DNA of 64,000 bases, taken from CAVZLD01 sp963776055. GTDB taxonomy: Bacteria; Planctomycetota; Planctomycetia; Pirellulales; Pirellulaceae. The DNA lies in NCBI GenBank assembly GCA_963776055.1, contig CAVZLD010000015.1, positions 248,001 to 312,000 on the forward strand, written 5' to 3'. The position numbers and the translations under genes are program-made. Within the stretch, counting starts at the first letter, position 1; each line of letters begins with the position of its first letter. This document shows, piece by piece, positions 1 through 10,080 of this stretch. The notes below the pieces were generated by a model. That model worked only from the letters and a program-made list of their open reading frames with translations, ran no database searches and was not told the origin of the DNA.

Positions 1-575
1 GTGAGCTGCCCGACATCGATGCGTATCCGCAACATCTGGAGCATTTTTCGTCCAGTCCGGAGGAAGTCCGCGACGCGTATGATGCCGTCGTTTTTTACGG
101 AATGGGTAGTGGTGTTCCGGTGGAGGAAGGTGCGCATTACGAAGGGAAACCGAGGGCTGCTTTGGAGCGGATTGTCGAACAAGGGCAGGGCGTCGTGATC
201 ATGCATCACGCACTGCTGGCCTGGGAAGAGTGGCCGTTTTGGAATGAGTTGATCGGATTTGACAACCGCAACTTTCGCTACAAGGAAGGTCTGCAACTGA
301 AGATCATCGTCAATGATGCAACGCATCCGATCACGGAAGGTCTCTCCGATTTTGAAACGCGGGACGAGGGGTACGTTCTGCACGGAACATATGACGGTCA
401 AGGTACCGTGCTGCTGACGACCGAGCACGATGATGCGATGCCGCAGGTTGCCTGGGCTCGTCAACAAGGCGATTGCCGTGTCTTCTGTCTGACTTTGGGG
501 CACGATCACGAGGCCTGGGCCAATCCATCGTTTCGCGAGATCCTGCGTCGCGGCATGGTCTGGGCCGCCAACTGA
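1..575 (+). CDS. ThuA-like domain protein, 5' end cut by the window
   Basis: The frame is open from base 3 at the left edge and ends at TGA 573-575, leaving about 190 C-terminal residues. The visible part fits the ThuA (trehalose-utilisation-type) fold, a glutamine-amidotransferase-like sandwich: strand VVFYGMGSG, then GQGVVIMHHALLAW, then HPITEGLSDFETRDEGY, then the closing segment GDCRVFCLTLGHDHEAW. In planctomycetes such proteins usually sit among secreted or cytoplasmic sugar-catabolism genes beside DUF1080 and Gfo/Idh/MocA proteins; a second, full-length ThuA protein is at 58331-59236 in exactly that setting. The enzymatic activity of the family is poorly defined, so I give only the domain. 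The upstream gene context is outside the window. Confidence 0.75.
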   Translation, partial: ELPDIDAYPQHLEHFSSSPEEVRDAYDAVVFYGMGSGVPVEEGAHYEGKPRAALERIVEQGQGVVIMHHALLAWEEWPFWNELIGFDNRNFRYKEGLQLKIIVNDATHPITEGLSDFETRDEGYVLHGTYDGQGTVLLTTEHDDAMPQVAWARQQGDCRVFCLTLGHDHEAWANPSFREILRRGMVWAAN

Positions 576-968
576 CGACTGACGGCGGCCGAGGGAACAA
601 ACCAGGACGACGGGAGTTCGGGAATCTCCCGTTCTCGCGGTGCCTCCTGATGACCATTCACCCCGCCGCAGTGAATAGCAAGCGGCAAGGACGTGGGCAA
701 CCGAAGGCCCGCTCCGCAAGCGTCGGTCGTCGTGCGTTCGCCGCGTTCTCGACAAGTCTTTCAGGACAGCCGGACGCTATCGCGGGCTCGCGAATTGACG
801 TGAGGTTGGCGGGCGTTTCTTTTAGTGCGCGACGGCTAAAATGCTTGCAGCCCATTTGGGGGTCACTTAGAATGCCGGGTGGAAGCAGGAAGAGCAGCAC
901 GGCGATGCCGTTTGGAAACGCCATCGTTCACGTCTACATGTTGTTCTAATGCGAGAGGGCACGCAGTG
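576..968. other. Intergenic stretch, no gene seen
   Basis: About 390 bases between the ThuA fragment and the secreted protein at 969. Frames open here have no recognisable product and mostly run antisense to or out of frame with the ThuA gene. No convincing promoter pair: a TTGACG at 795-800 and TAAAAT at 837-842 are 36 bases apart, too far for a sigma-70 site. Confidence 0.5.
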
Positions 969-3262
969 ATGAGATCCACAAGAGCTTGTCTGTTCTTCTG
1001 CTTCCTGGTGGCGGTGGCAGCCACCGGTGTAGCGCAGGGCCAAGATTGGGTGATTCAACAAACGACTACGCCGCCCACGATCGACGGATCTGGGGGATGA
1101 TCGCCGCATGGGCCAACGCGATCGTGCATGGATTCGATGAGTTCAATATCGTCGACTCCGCGGGGGGAGATTTGGATGGTCCCGACGACTTGTCCGTGAT
1201 GTGGAAGGGGCTGTGGGACGACACGCACCTTTACCTCTACGCGGAGGTCACAGACGATGTCATCATTAACGATGACACGTGCAACTATACGGATGACAGC
1301 ATCGAGTTTTATATTGATGCCCAGAATTTGGATGTTGCTGACTTCGACCCGGCGAATAATCCGGGGATCCCCGCTTATCAGTTCACTGCGATTGCGGGAA
1401 ACACTCAGGATAACTTCTGCGGTGACCGCATTCCCGATGGTTCCACATCGGTGTTTACCTGGGGGATTAACTCCTACAACGAAGATGATGCCTTAGCGCA
1501 ATACCCACAGGGAGCGGACACCAGCGTCAGTGTGATCAAGGACGATAACCATTACACACTCGAAGTCGCCTTTCCCTGGGAGGCTCTCGAGGATACACCG
1601 GCTAACATCATCGCACGCGGTTCCATGGGCTTCGGTGTCGCTGTGAACGACGATGATGACCTTGGGGAACGTGATAACCAGGCGATGTGGGCGACCACAC
1701 AATCGGACCTGTGGAACCGATCGGCCTCGTTTCCCGACGTAGCGCTCACCCTCGGCGAAGCGGTGCCGCCCGTCTACATCGGCGGACAGGGAACGATTGG
1801 CACGAGGACCGAAGACAGCGAACAGCAGAATCCGGAGTACGGGCCACCGCAACTCGGACCGGGCTTGTCACAGGAATGGTATGCCGTCAGCAATCCGGGC
1901 AACAAAGACGCGATCGACGATGCGTTTGACAATAACGAACCGATTGTGGATCCGTTTCGGGCTGGTCACGGCACGACGTGGTGGTCGGGAAATGCGGCAC
2001 CCTTTGGCAAACTGGTGAATTATCCCGGCGAGGTCCAGCCTCCCCTCAACAACACCGACAACAACGACTACATCGTGCGTGCCACGGGAGAAATCTTCAT
2101 TCCGGAATCGGGCGATTACATCTTCGCTGATGGGGTCGATGATTACACCTACTTCGCGATCGATTTGGACAACAGCGGCGTCATCGGTGATGATCCGATT
2201 GAGGTCTTGATTGACGACAACACCTGGACCGGTCCTCTGCGCGACTCCAACGGTGGAGGCGGCGGATGGATGGATGTCGAGATCGATGTCGAGGACGGCG
2301 GCCAGTGGCTGGCGGTGGAGTTCAACATGGGCGAAGCCGGCGGCGGTGACTCCGGTGTCATCTACTGGGACTACAATCCGGATGCTCCTGAGGGAGATCG
2401 ACTCGGAGGAGGTGTTGGTTTCCCCGATATTGACACCGCCGTGCTTGTAGAGGACGCACCCGCCCTGGTAGTTCCGGATACGCACTTGCGGTCGGAAGCC
2501 TCCGGTTTGATTAGCGCCGACCTGGTCGCCTCAATCACGGCGCCTCGGGCGCTGGAGTTCGATGTCAATGGGGATACAGGTGAAGCGGACCAAGTCGTCG
2601 TGGAGAATCCGGATTCGAGTATCTACACAACCATTTTGGATGTGGATGGCGCGGAATTCCAGATCGCCGGGATCGGTGCCCTGACGAACGGGCAGAGCTT
2701 CGACATCATCGATGCGGATCAGATTTTGGGAACACCGATCATTACCTCCGTGAATCCTGCCCACGAATGGACCTTTGATCCTGTCGATGGTCTTGTCATT
2801 TTTGGAGCGGGGCTGACCGGCGATTACAACGGCAATGGCGAGCTGGACGCGGAGGACCTGGACCTGCAGGCGGTTGCGATTGCCGGTGGGCTGGATCCGC
2901 CGGAGTTCGACCTGACCGGAGATGGCGCTGTCAATGGCGACGATCGCATCTTCTGGCTGCACGACTTGAAGAGCACCTGGGTTGGCGATGCCGATCTGAA
3001 CGGCCTGTTTGACTCGGGTGACTTCGTGGCGGTGTTCGTCGAAGGTCTCTACGAGACGGGCGAAGCAGCCGGTTGGGCGCAAGGCGACTGGAACGCCGAC
3101 CTGGTGTTCGACTCGGGCGACTTTGTGGCGGCGTTTATCGACGGCGGCTACGAGATTGGCGCGTTCCCCGGAGCGGTGCAAGCCGTTCCCGAGCCAAGCT
3201 GCCTGGTGCTGGCTCTGCTGAGTCTCGCCGGCCTGGTGGGCCTGGCCCGCCGCCGCGGCTAG
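969..3262 (+). CDS. Secreted CBM9/PA14-like protein with dockerin repeats and PEP-CTERM anchor (frame change near 1095)
   Basis: The start ATG at 969 opens a signal peptide (MRSTRACLFFCFLVAVAATGVAQG). The frame then breaks at a GGGGG run (1092-1096); adding one G joins PTIDGSGG to the long frame that ends at TAG 3260-3262. Order: CBM9-like carbohydrate-binding/DOMON-type domain (about residues 35-260, with LWDDTHLYLYAEVTDD and DSIEFYIDA), PA14-like domain (about 290-470, with GDYIFADGVDDYTYFAIDLD), dockerin-like calcium repeats (about 620-740, GDYNGNGELDAEDLDLQ and DADLNGLFDSGDF), then a PEP-CTERM sorting tail (VPEPS, hydrophobic segment, RRR). Probably exported and anchored or sorted by an exosortase system; no exosortase is in the window. 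The last 440 bases are nearly duplicated at 23470-23912. The ligand is unknown. Confidence 0.75.
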
Positions 3263-3394
3263 ACCTCATCACGCGTAACAAGTTTGCCACGCGTCACAAG
3301 CAACCCAACCAAGACGGCTTTCCGGGATTCGATCCGGAAGGCCGTTTCTCTTCCGGTGCTCTGTGGGAACTTTTTTTCCGCGCGTGCGGAAAGA

Positions 3395-3511
3395 GTTGTG
3401 GGACAGTCTTGTGGGACAGTCTTGTGGGACAGTCTTGTGGGACAGTCTTGTGGGACAGTCTTGTGGGACAGTCTTGTGGGACAGTCTTGTGGGACAGTCT
3501 TGTGGGACAGT
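3395..3511. repeat. Nine tandem copies of a 13-bp repeat
   Basis: The unit CTTGTGGGACAGT repeats head to tail nine times (first copy begins G instead of C), with no spacers. It follows directly on the PEP-CTERM gene end. The same core in inverted orientation (AAGACTGTCCC) appears about 200 bases downstream. Confidence 0.95.
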
Positions 3512-3532
3512 CTTCCGAGACTGTCCCGTAGC

Positions 3533-3754
3533 ACGGTCTTCCAGACCGTCATGCCTAATCTCTCCACAGACCATCACCTACCATCTATTCCCAAGCCATC
3601 CTGCCGGGGCTTCTCCCACTCTTCTTACCGCTGTGGTGTACCGCCAGCGCATCAAGCGACGGTCTGGAAGACCGTCTTACGGGACAGTCTGGGAAGACTG
3701 TCCCACCAGCTCGGAAGACTGTCCCACCAGCCCGGAAGACTATCCCACTAGCCC
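3533..3754. repeat. Inverted and 21-bp tandem repeats related to the 13-bp array
   Basis: Contains two perfect small palindromes, ACGGTCTTCCAGACCGT (3533-3549) and ACGGTCTGGAAGACCGT (3659-3675), which are complementary versions of one motif. Three 21-bp tandem units follow (3692-3712, 3713-3733, 3734-3754), each starting GGAAGACTGTCCCACCAGC with small changes. These carry the reverse complement of the GGGACAGTCTT core of the 3395-3511 array, so the two clusters can pair with each other. Bases 3766-4080, up to the next start, contain only a short hairpin (GTAGAT/ATCTAC near 3830-3845) and no gene. Confidence 0.85.
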
Positions 3755-4080
3755 GGAAGTCCTAGCAGGTGGTCTGCCTGACCACCACGCAGGCTTGCCG
3801 TTCCGACCTCCCCAGAGGAGGTGAGGATGTGTAGATCCCAATCTACGTGGGGGGAGTGGACGACGGGGAGGCCTCCTGTGGTATCTGGGGCTCGCGGCCC
3901 GGACGATTCATCCGGCGGGGGCGGAGTCTCTGGTGTGATGCCGCAACTGGATCCGATCCCGGACAGCAACTATCATCGAATCCAGTTCGACTCAAGTTCT
4001 GCGTCATCGCGCGACAAGACGTTACGACCGATCCATACGATGATTTCCACGAAGGCTTCACTTCTGCCGAGGGCTCTCGG

Positions 4081-5813
4081 ATGACCGCTTTGTTGTCACG
4101 GCGCATTCGGCGGTTGCGGGTCCGGTGTCTTTTCTTGATGACCTTTGTCTTCGCACACGTCCCCCTTGCATGGCCTGCCGAACAGGTTGCCTGTCCGATC
4201 CAACTGCGCGATGTGACGAGCCAGACAGGAATCACTTTCCGACACAACGATGGAAGTCATGGCAAGTATTACATCGTTGAGTCGATGAGTGCGGGAGTTG
4301 CTCTGTTCGATTACGACAGCGACGGCGACATCGACGTCTATTTCCTGAACGGTGCGCCGATGGGCGAATCACAGAGCGGGGCTCTGCCCCGTAATGCTCT
4401 CTATCGCAATGACGGAAGGTGGAAATTTACGGATGTCACGCAGCAGGCGGGAGTCGGTGATACGGGGCACGGACTGGGGGTGTGCGCGGGAGACTATGAC
4501 AACGACGGCGATCCCGATCTGTATCTGAATAATTTCGGCGCGAATGTTCTGTACCGTAACAATGCGGACGGAACGTTCACCGACGTGACGCAAATCGCCG
4601 GCGTTCAGAATGGCGAGCGTGTTGGTGCCGGCGTGACCTTTCTCGATATCGACGCAGACGGCGATCTTGATCTCTACGTAGGCAACTACCTGCAGTTCTC
4701 GTTCGCGCTCCACGTGCCCCGCACGAAGATGGGGTTCCCCATCTACGGAAGTCCGATTGACTACGACGCCGATTCCGACACGCTGTACCGCAATAACGGC
4801 GACGGGACTTTCACGGATGTCAGTGGCCCATCGGGAATTGCCGCGCATGTGGGAACGACCATGGGGTTGGTCAGTGCCGATTACGACGCAGACGGTGACA
4901 CGGATATCCTGATTGCCAACGATGGGCTACCGAATTTCTTGTTTCAGAATGACGGAACCGGGAAGTTCACGGAAGTGGGGCTGCTGAGTGGCTTTGCCTA
5001 TGACGCGACCGGGCGGATGCACGCGAGCATGGCGGTCGAATGTGGAGATTTCAATAACGATGGTGGTTTGGACTTTCACGTGACTTCTTTCCAGCATGAG
5101 CAAGCCACGCTGTATGCCAATCTGGGGAGCGGCTTGCTGGAGGATGTCACCAATCGGGTCGGAGCCGGGTCCGGGACTCGGTCGCCTGTCACCTGGGGCA
5201 ATGGCTTTGCGGATTTCGACCGCGATGGTGATCGCGACCTGTTCGTCGCTTGTGGCCACATGTACGATCAGATTGCGAAATTCGACCAAACGACGGCCTA
5301 TGAGGTGCCGAACCTGCTCTTGGAGAACTTGGGAACAGGAAGGTTTCGTAACGTGTCTGATTCTTGCGGCGATGGTTTGGACGCGCGGCGCAGTAGTCGA
5401 GGGATTGGCTTGGATGACCTGGATAATGACGGCGATGTGGACGTCGTGATTCTGAATTCCCGGCGGGAACCGATGCTGTTGAAAAATGAATCACGAAGCG
5501 GACACTGGATTCAGTTACAGCTACAAGGTGTGTTGACCAATCGAGATGGCGTCGGGGCTCGTGTGGAAGTGATTGCCGGCGATCTGGAACTCGTGGATGA
5601 GGTGCACAGCGGCCGTGGGTACCAAAGTCATCACGGAACGCGGCTGTATTTTGGCTTGGGTTCCAGAACGCGCGTCGACCGTGTTCGCGTAAAATGGTTG
5701 GGAGGTGCGATCGACGAGTGGAAGAATCTGCCCGTGGATCGCCGTTTCCGACTGGTGGAGAAGCGAAAGACACTTCCGTCGCGGCAGATCGGGACGGCGG
5801 AGAAGCGCCATGA
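4081..5813 (+). CDS. CRTAC1-family FG-GAP/ASPIC-UnbV repeat protein, first copy
   Basis: ATG 4081 is followed by a basic n-region and hydrophobic segment (CLFLMTFVFAHVPLAWPA), a probable signal peptide. The body is a VCBS/FG-GAP beta-propeller with calcium-binding loops (DYDNDGDPDLYLNN, DIDADGDLDLYVGN, DLDNDGDVDVVILN), closed by an ASPIC/UnbV domain (about 470-565: GHWIQLQLQG, NRDGVGARVEV, GYQSHHGTRLYFGLG). CRTAC1-type proteins are extracellular or periplasmic; bacterial roles are unproven. As sequenced, the frame runs on to 6054, 245 bases into the next gene, but the last 80 residues have no family likeness. One missing base between about 5740 and 5800 would end the gene at TGA 5811-5813, overlapping the next ATG (ATGA), which I consider the true end. 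Pairs with the paralogue at 7181. Confidence 0.8.
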
Positions 5814-7181
5814 TGCGAGGAGTCCGAGCAGGTTACGCTGCGGCCCAGACGACCACTCCGCCTGCATGGTTGTCCCTGTTCCTCGTCGGGAGCATGCTGC
5901 TTCCACCGGTCGCCTATCTTGGGGCCGCGGATCCGGTGGCTCCCGCCACCGATGCCGCCTCGTTCCAAGCGGTGATGGAAGAGGCGCAGGCATTGAAGCA
6001 GGAACAGTTGAAAATCGCCGATCAACTGAATCAGGACTTTCCAAACGACTTTGAGGCGCTCCGAATTCTGGGGTTCGTTCACAGCAGTCATGGCAACTTG
6101 GACGAAATGTATCAGTGTTGGCTGGAATGCAGTCGGTTGGAGCCCGACCGAGCGGATGTCTATGAGCAATTGGGACGTCACGCGGCGCAGATCGAAGACT
6201 ACGAAGAAGCTGTCGCATACTGGCAAAAGGCCTTGGAGATCGAACCGGATTTGCCCGGGGCCCATTTGGGCATCGGGTCGGCTCTACTTCATCTCGGGCG
6301 TCTGGACGAAGCGGTAGTGGAACTGCAGCAGGAACTTCGGTTGGCACCGGAAGACGGTGAAGTTCACTTTCTGCTCGCGGAAGCACAGTTTCAACAACAG
6401 GACTTCCCGGCGGCCAAGGCTGAGCTATCAACAGGCGGCGCAGCTCGAACCCCAGAAATCACGCGCCTACTATGGTTTGATCAAGACCTGCACGCGCCTG
6501 GGGGAGAAGAACGAAGTCGAACGCTACGCGCAAGAATTCCAACGAGTGGAATCGGCGATCGATCGAGCGGACCAGGAGGCCCGTCGCCGCTACGACGACC
6601 TGCAGCAGATCCGCGAGCGTCTGGCAGTGACCTGCACGGACGCCGGCCGCCTGTATGGCCAACGAGAGAACCTGCCGCTGGCCGAACGTTTGTGGGCCCG
6701 GGCCGTTGCCGTGGATGCGAAGAACACGGCTTCCCGATCCTACCTCGCCTCGCTCTACGCCCGGCAGGGCGAGCACGCCAAGGCGATGCGACTCTACCAG
6801 GAACTGGTGGAACTCGATCCGCAAAACGCTGCCTACTTCCAGCAGCTTGGTTTTCTTCAAGCCCGCGAGGGAGATCTGTCGGCGGCGGAGAGATCCTTCC
6901 GACAAGCGATTCGGGTTACACCGCAACGGGCCGCCGGATACCGTGCCCTGGCCAAGCTGTATCTCAACACCGGACAGAAAACCGAAGCGGCACGCCAACT
7001 ATCGGCGACGGCCGTCAAGCTCGAGCCGGTGGCCGACAGTTACTTCGTGCTGAGCTGGGCGAATGCCAAGAGCGGCCGGATCGATGAAGCGCTGGCGGCC
7101 ATCGAACGGGCGTTGCGACTTGCCCCCGAAAATGCCACGTACCGCCAACTGTATGAAGCCATCCAAGAGCCTCGACCGTAA
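5810..7181 (+). CDS. TPR-repeat protein between two CRTAC1 genes (frame change near 6420)
   Basis: ATG 5810 begins MMRGVRAGYAAAQ and then a hydrophobic stretch (WLSLFLVGSMLLPPVAYLG), a signal peptide or membrane anchor. At least eight tetratricopeptide repeats follow, for example DVYEQLGRHAAQIEDYEEAV, AHLGIGSALLHLGRLDEAV and RSYLASLYARQGEHAKAM. The frame shifts near 6420 (AAKAELS joins SYQQAAQLEPQ), so it is drawn as one gene to TAA 7179-7181. Its stop overlaps the next start (TAATG), and its start probably overlaps the previous stop, so three genes form one operon. TPR proteins are scaffolds; here it may hold or assemble the two CRTAC1 propellers in the periplasm or on the envelope (inference from context). 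Confidence 0.8.
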
Positions 7182-8985
7182 TGACTGCTGAATCTTTCCG
7201 CGACCGATGCCAGTGCAACAAACGACGATCGTTCTCGCCGTTCCAAGGGTCGTCGGGAATGGCGGATTGGCGCTGGTGGTCGAACGCTGCTGCTTTCGAC
7301 CATCCGGGCTGGAGCGGCCGCCACGTCACCGCTGGGATGTTGCTGGTCGTGACGCTTCTAGGTGCGGGTCGATGCGCGGGCCAAGACTGCGCGTTCGTAC
7401 GCCGATCCAGCGATCCGGCTACAGGACGTGACGCGTCGAACAGGAATCACATTTCGCCACACCGATGGGAGCCGCGGCCAGTACTTCATTGTCGAGTACG
7501 TGAGTGCCGGGCTGGCTCTGTTTGATTTTGACGCCGACGGGGACATCGATATCTACTTTCTGAACGGCGCTGCCCCGCCTGGGACCGATGTGACGAGAGC
7601 CTTCGCGAAATGCACTCTATCGCAATGACGGGGAGTGGAAGTTCACCGACGTGACGGCGGAGGCGGGCGTCGGCGATCCCGGTCACGGTCTGGGCGTGAC
7701 CGTGGGCGACTATGACAACGATGGGTATCCCGATCTGTATCTGAACAACGGGGGCCCCAATGTGCTGTACCGCAACAGAGGGAACGGCACGTTCACGGAT
7801 GTGACCGATGAGGCGGGCGTCGAGAATGGGAACCGCGTGGGAGCTGGCACCTGCTTTCTGGATATGGATGCCGACGGAGATTTGGACCTCTATGTCGCCA
7901 ACTATATTCAGTTTTCGTACGACCAACCGGTGTCACGGACAATCAAAGGATACCCGGTCTACCCGGGCCCGCGCGACTTCCGACCAGAAACTCACACGCT
8001 GTACCGCAACAACGGTGACGGATCATTCACGGATGTCAGTGTCGAGTCAGGTATTGCCGCGAAGAGTGCACCGGGAATGGGTATGGTCTGCATGGATTAC
8101 GACGACGACGGTGACACCGATATCTTCGTTGGCAACGACGCGTCAGCTAACTTCCTGTTTCGCAATGACGGCACCGGCCACTTTGCAGAAGTCGGACTAC
8201 TGAGTGGTTTCGCTTACGACGGAAGGGGCGTCGTCCAGGGGACGATGGGAGTGGAATGCGGCGATTACGATAACGATGGACGCCTCGATTTGCACCTCAC
8301 TTCCTACCAGAACGAACGCGCCGTGCTCTACCGCAATCTGGGAAATGGACTGTTCGAAGACGTGACGGCGACCAGTGGAGTGGGGCAGGGGACAAGCGTG
8401 CAAGTGAAGTGGGGCAACGGATTCGTGGACTTCGACAACGACGGCGATCGGGATGTCTTCGTCACGTGTGGGCATCTCTACGATCTTGTCGACCAGTTTG
8501 ACAATCGCACCTCCTACCTGGCCCGTAACCTGCTTTTTGCCAACCAGGGAAATGGCAAATTCGTCGACGTTACCGAACAAAGTGGCGATGGCATGGCAGT
8601 CAAACGGAGTAGTCGGGGCACCGGATTTGATGACCTGGACAATGACGGTGACATCGACGTGGTTGTGCTCAATTCTCGCGACTTGCCCACATTGCTGCGC
8701 AACGATTCGCCGCCCGGAAACCATTGGATTCAACTGCTGCTGCAGGGAACGCGGACAAATCGCGACGGTGTCGGGGCGCGTGTAGAAGTTGTCGCCGGAG
8801 ACCTGACGCTGATCGATGAGGTCCACAGCGGCCGAGCCTACCAGGGGCATTACGGCACCCGGCTGCACTTTGGCCTTGGTCAGCACACCCGCATTGACCG
8901 GATTCGTGTCCGCTGGTGTGGCGGCGACACGCAGACTCTCGAAGACGTGCCGGTGGACCGCATCATTCGCGTGACCGAGCGCTGA
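7181..8985 (+). CDS. CRTAC1-family FG-GAP/ASPIC-UnbV repeat protein, second copy (two frame changes)
   Basis: Starts at ATG 7181 inside the upstream stop (TAATG) with a long n-region and a hydrophobic segment (VTAGMLLVVTLLGAGRCAG). Two frame changes, near 7390 and between 7575 and 7605, must be bridged to give the same order as the 4081 protein: DVTRRTGITFRHTDGS, FG-GAP calcium loops (DYDNDGYPDLYLNN, DMDADGDLDLYVAN, DFDNDGDRDVFVTC), and a C-terminal ASPIC/UnbV domain ending VRWCGGDTQTLEDVPVDR. The two copies are clear paralogues over their full length. Secreted or envelope-located, calcium-binding by sequence; role unknown. The frame breaks look like indels because the protein resumes exactly in register with its paralogue. 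Confidence 0.8.
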
Positions 8986-9102
8986 GAAGTCACCGGCGGT
9001 CCTTCGGATCATTCGATGCGCGTGTTTCAAATTCGCGCACCGGGCCCTTTGGGAATCCCATTTCGGCCACAATCTCGCATCGCGTCGGAACCCGATGCTC
9101 CG

Positions 9103-9319
9103 TTTTGAAGTTGCACGTTTCGATCTTTCTCAACCCGAAGCGTAAGCGAGGGAACACTTTCGAACCGTTGGGACGTGTCTCCCTCGCTGACGCTTCGGGT
9201 TAGGATTTCGCGGGCATTCCGCACATCGGAGGAGGGAAATTCGGAAACGTGCAACTTCAAAAAGCGTCAGCGAGGGAACACTTTCGACCCGTTAGGATGT
9301 GTCTCCCTCGCTGACGCTT
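9103..9319. repeat. Nested inverted-repeat element
   Basis: An outer perfect 18-bp inverted repeat (9103-9120 with 9245-9262, TTTTGAAGTTGCACGTTT) encloses an inner 22-bp inverted repeat with one mismatch (9132-9153 with 9180-9201, AACCCGAAGCGTAAGCGAGG). A third pair, 9262-9277 with 9304-9319, reuses the inner arm sequence AAGCGTCAGCGAGGGA. A part of the outer arm (GTGCAACTTCAAAA) recurs near 9431. No coding capacity. It looks like a REP or MITE-like intergenic element. The rest of 8986-9640 contains no gene I can support. Confidence 0.85.
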
Positions 9320-9654
9320 CTTGAGTTGCATTCTGCACGTCCGCGGGCGGAATTTCACTCGGCACAAACATTGACTCACACCGCTGGCGCTTCTTTCGCA
9401 CCTTTCCGCAGGCGGGAGGGGAAGTCGAATCGTGCAACTTCAAAACTTACGCCTCGGGTGAGGATGCACGCCAAATGGGCCACTTTCAAAGGCAGATGGC
9501 ATGCCAGCGGGGGGTAGGATTCGAACGCGGAAAGGGCAGCGAATCCGAGCTGCCGCGGACTCCCCAGCGGCGGAATTATCGGCCGACTTGACCTGGACGA
9601 TTGTTTTGTATTTGGCTAAACTTGCAAATATCGAACCGCCGATCTGAGGAGATG

Positions 9655-9978
9655 ATGGACGCGAAACAGCTGGCGAAGTACGAAGCTCGGGCGAAAGTGA
9701 TCAAAGCGCTGTCACACCCAGCCCGCTTGATCATCGTAGATGAACTGGCGGTGCACGGCGAACGCTGTGTCTGCGAGTTGACGGAGTTGGTGGGCACGGA
9801 TATGTCCACCGTGTCGCGGCACCTGGCCCAGTTGAAGCAGGCAGGGATCGTCGAGGACGACAAGAGGGGGCAGATGGTATTCTACCGACTGCGCGTGAAA
9901 TGCCTTCTCAAGTTCTTTGACTGTGTGGAGTCCGTCATTCGTTGCAACGCAAAGAGCCAGCAAGAGCTACTTGCGTGA
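9655..9978 (+). CDS. arsR: ArsR/SmtB-family metalloregulatory repressor
   Basis: A 107-residue winged-helix regulator starting MDAKQLAKYEARAKVIKAL. ATG 9655 is favoured over ATG 9652 because GAGGA ends at 9650. The family signature is clear: ALSHPARLIIVDELAVHGERCVCELTELVG, with the ELCVCDL-type CxC metal/metalloid box in the DNA-recognition region, then TVSRHLAQLKQAGIVEDDKRGQMVFYRL (recognition helix and wing). Three extra cysteines lie near the C-terminus. ArsR proteins leave DNA when As(III), Sb(III) or a similar ion binds. It is first in a co-directional run to 13938 and probably controls it and itself. I found no convincing operator palindrome; TTGACC 9588-9593 with TATTTG 9609-9614 is a weak promoter candidate. 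Confidence 0.88.
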   Translation: MDAKQLAKYEARAKVIKALSHPARLIIVDELAVHGERCVCELTELVGTDMSTVSRHLAQLKQAGIVEDDKRGQMVFYRLRVKCLLKFFDCVESVIRCNAKSQQELLA

Positions 9979-10080
9979 TGCGGGAAATGGCGTGTTACGC
10001 CATTCGTTGTTTGTTTTGGGGATTTGCATATTCCGCCAATTAACCCAGCCGGTCGGACCGGTGTGCTCGGGAGAAGAATC

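Noticed and set aside
3395..3511. CRISPR array
   Set aside because: The 13-bp units are head to tail with no spacers, and no cas genes occur anywhere in the window.
5189..6265. Long minus-strand open frame across the CRTAC1 and TPR genes
   Set aside because: It has no family features, and the plus-strand genes with clear repeats occupy the region; it follows from G+C-rich third positions.
9490..9575. tRNA-like GGATTCGAAC on the minus strand
   Set aside because: The arms flanking TTCGAAT do not pair (CCGCG against CCTAC), and no acceptor or anticodon arm can be built.
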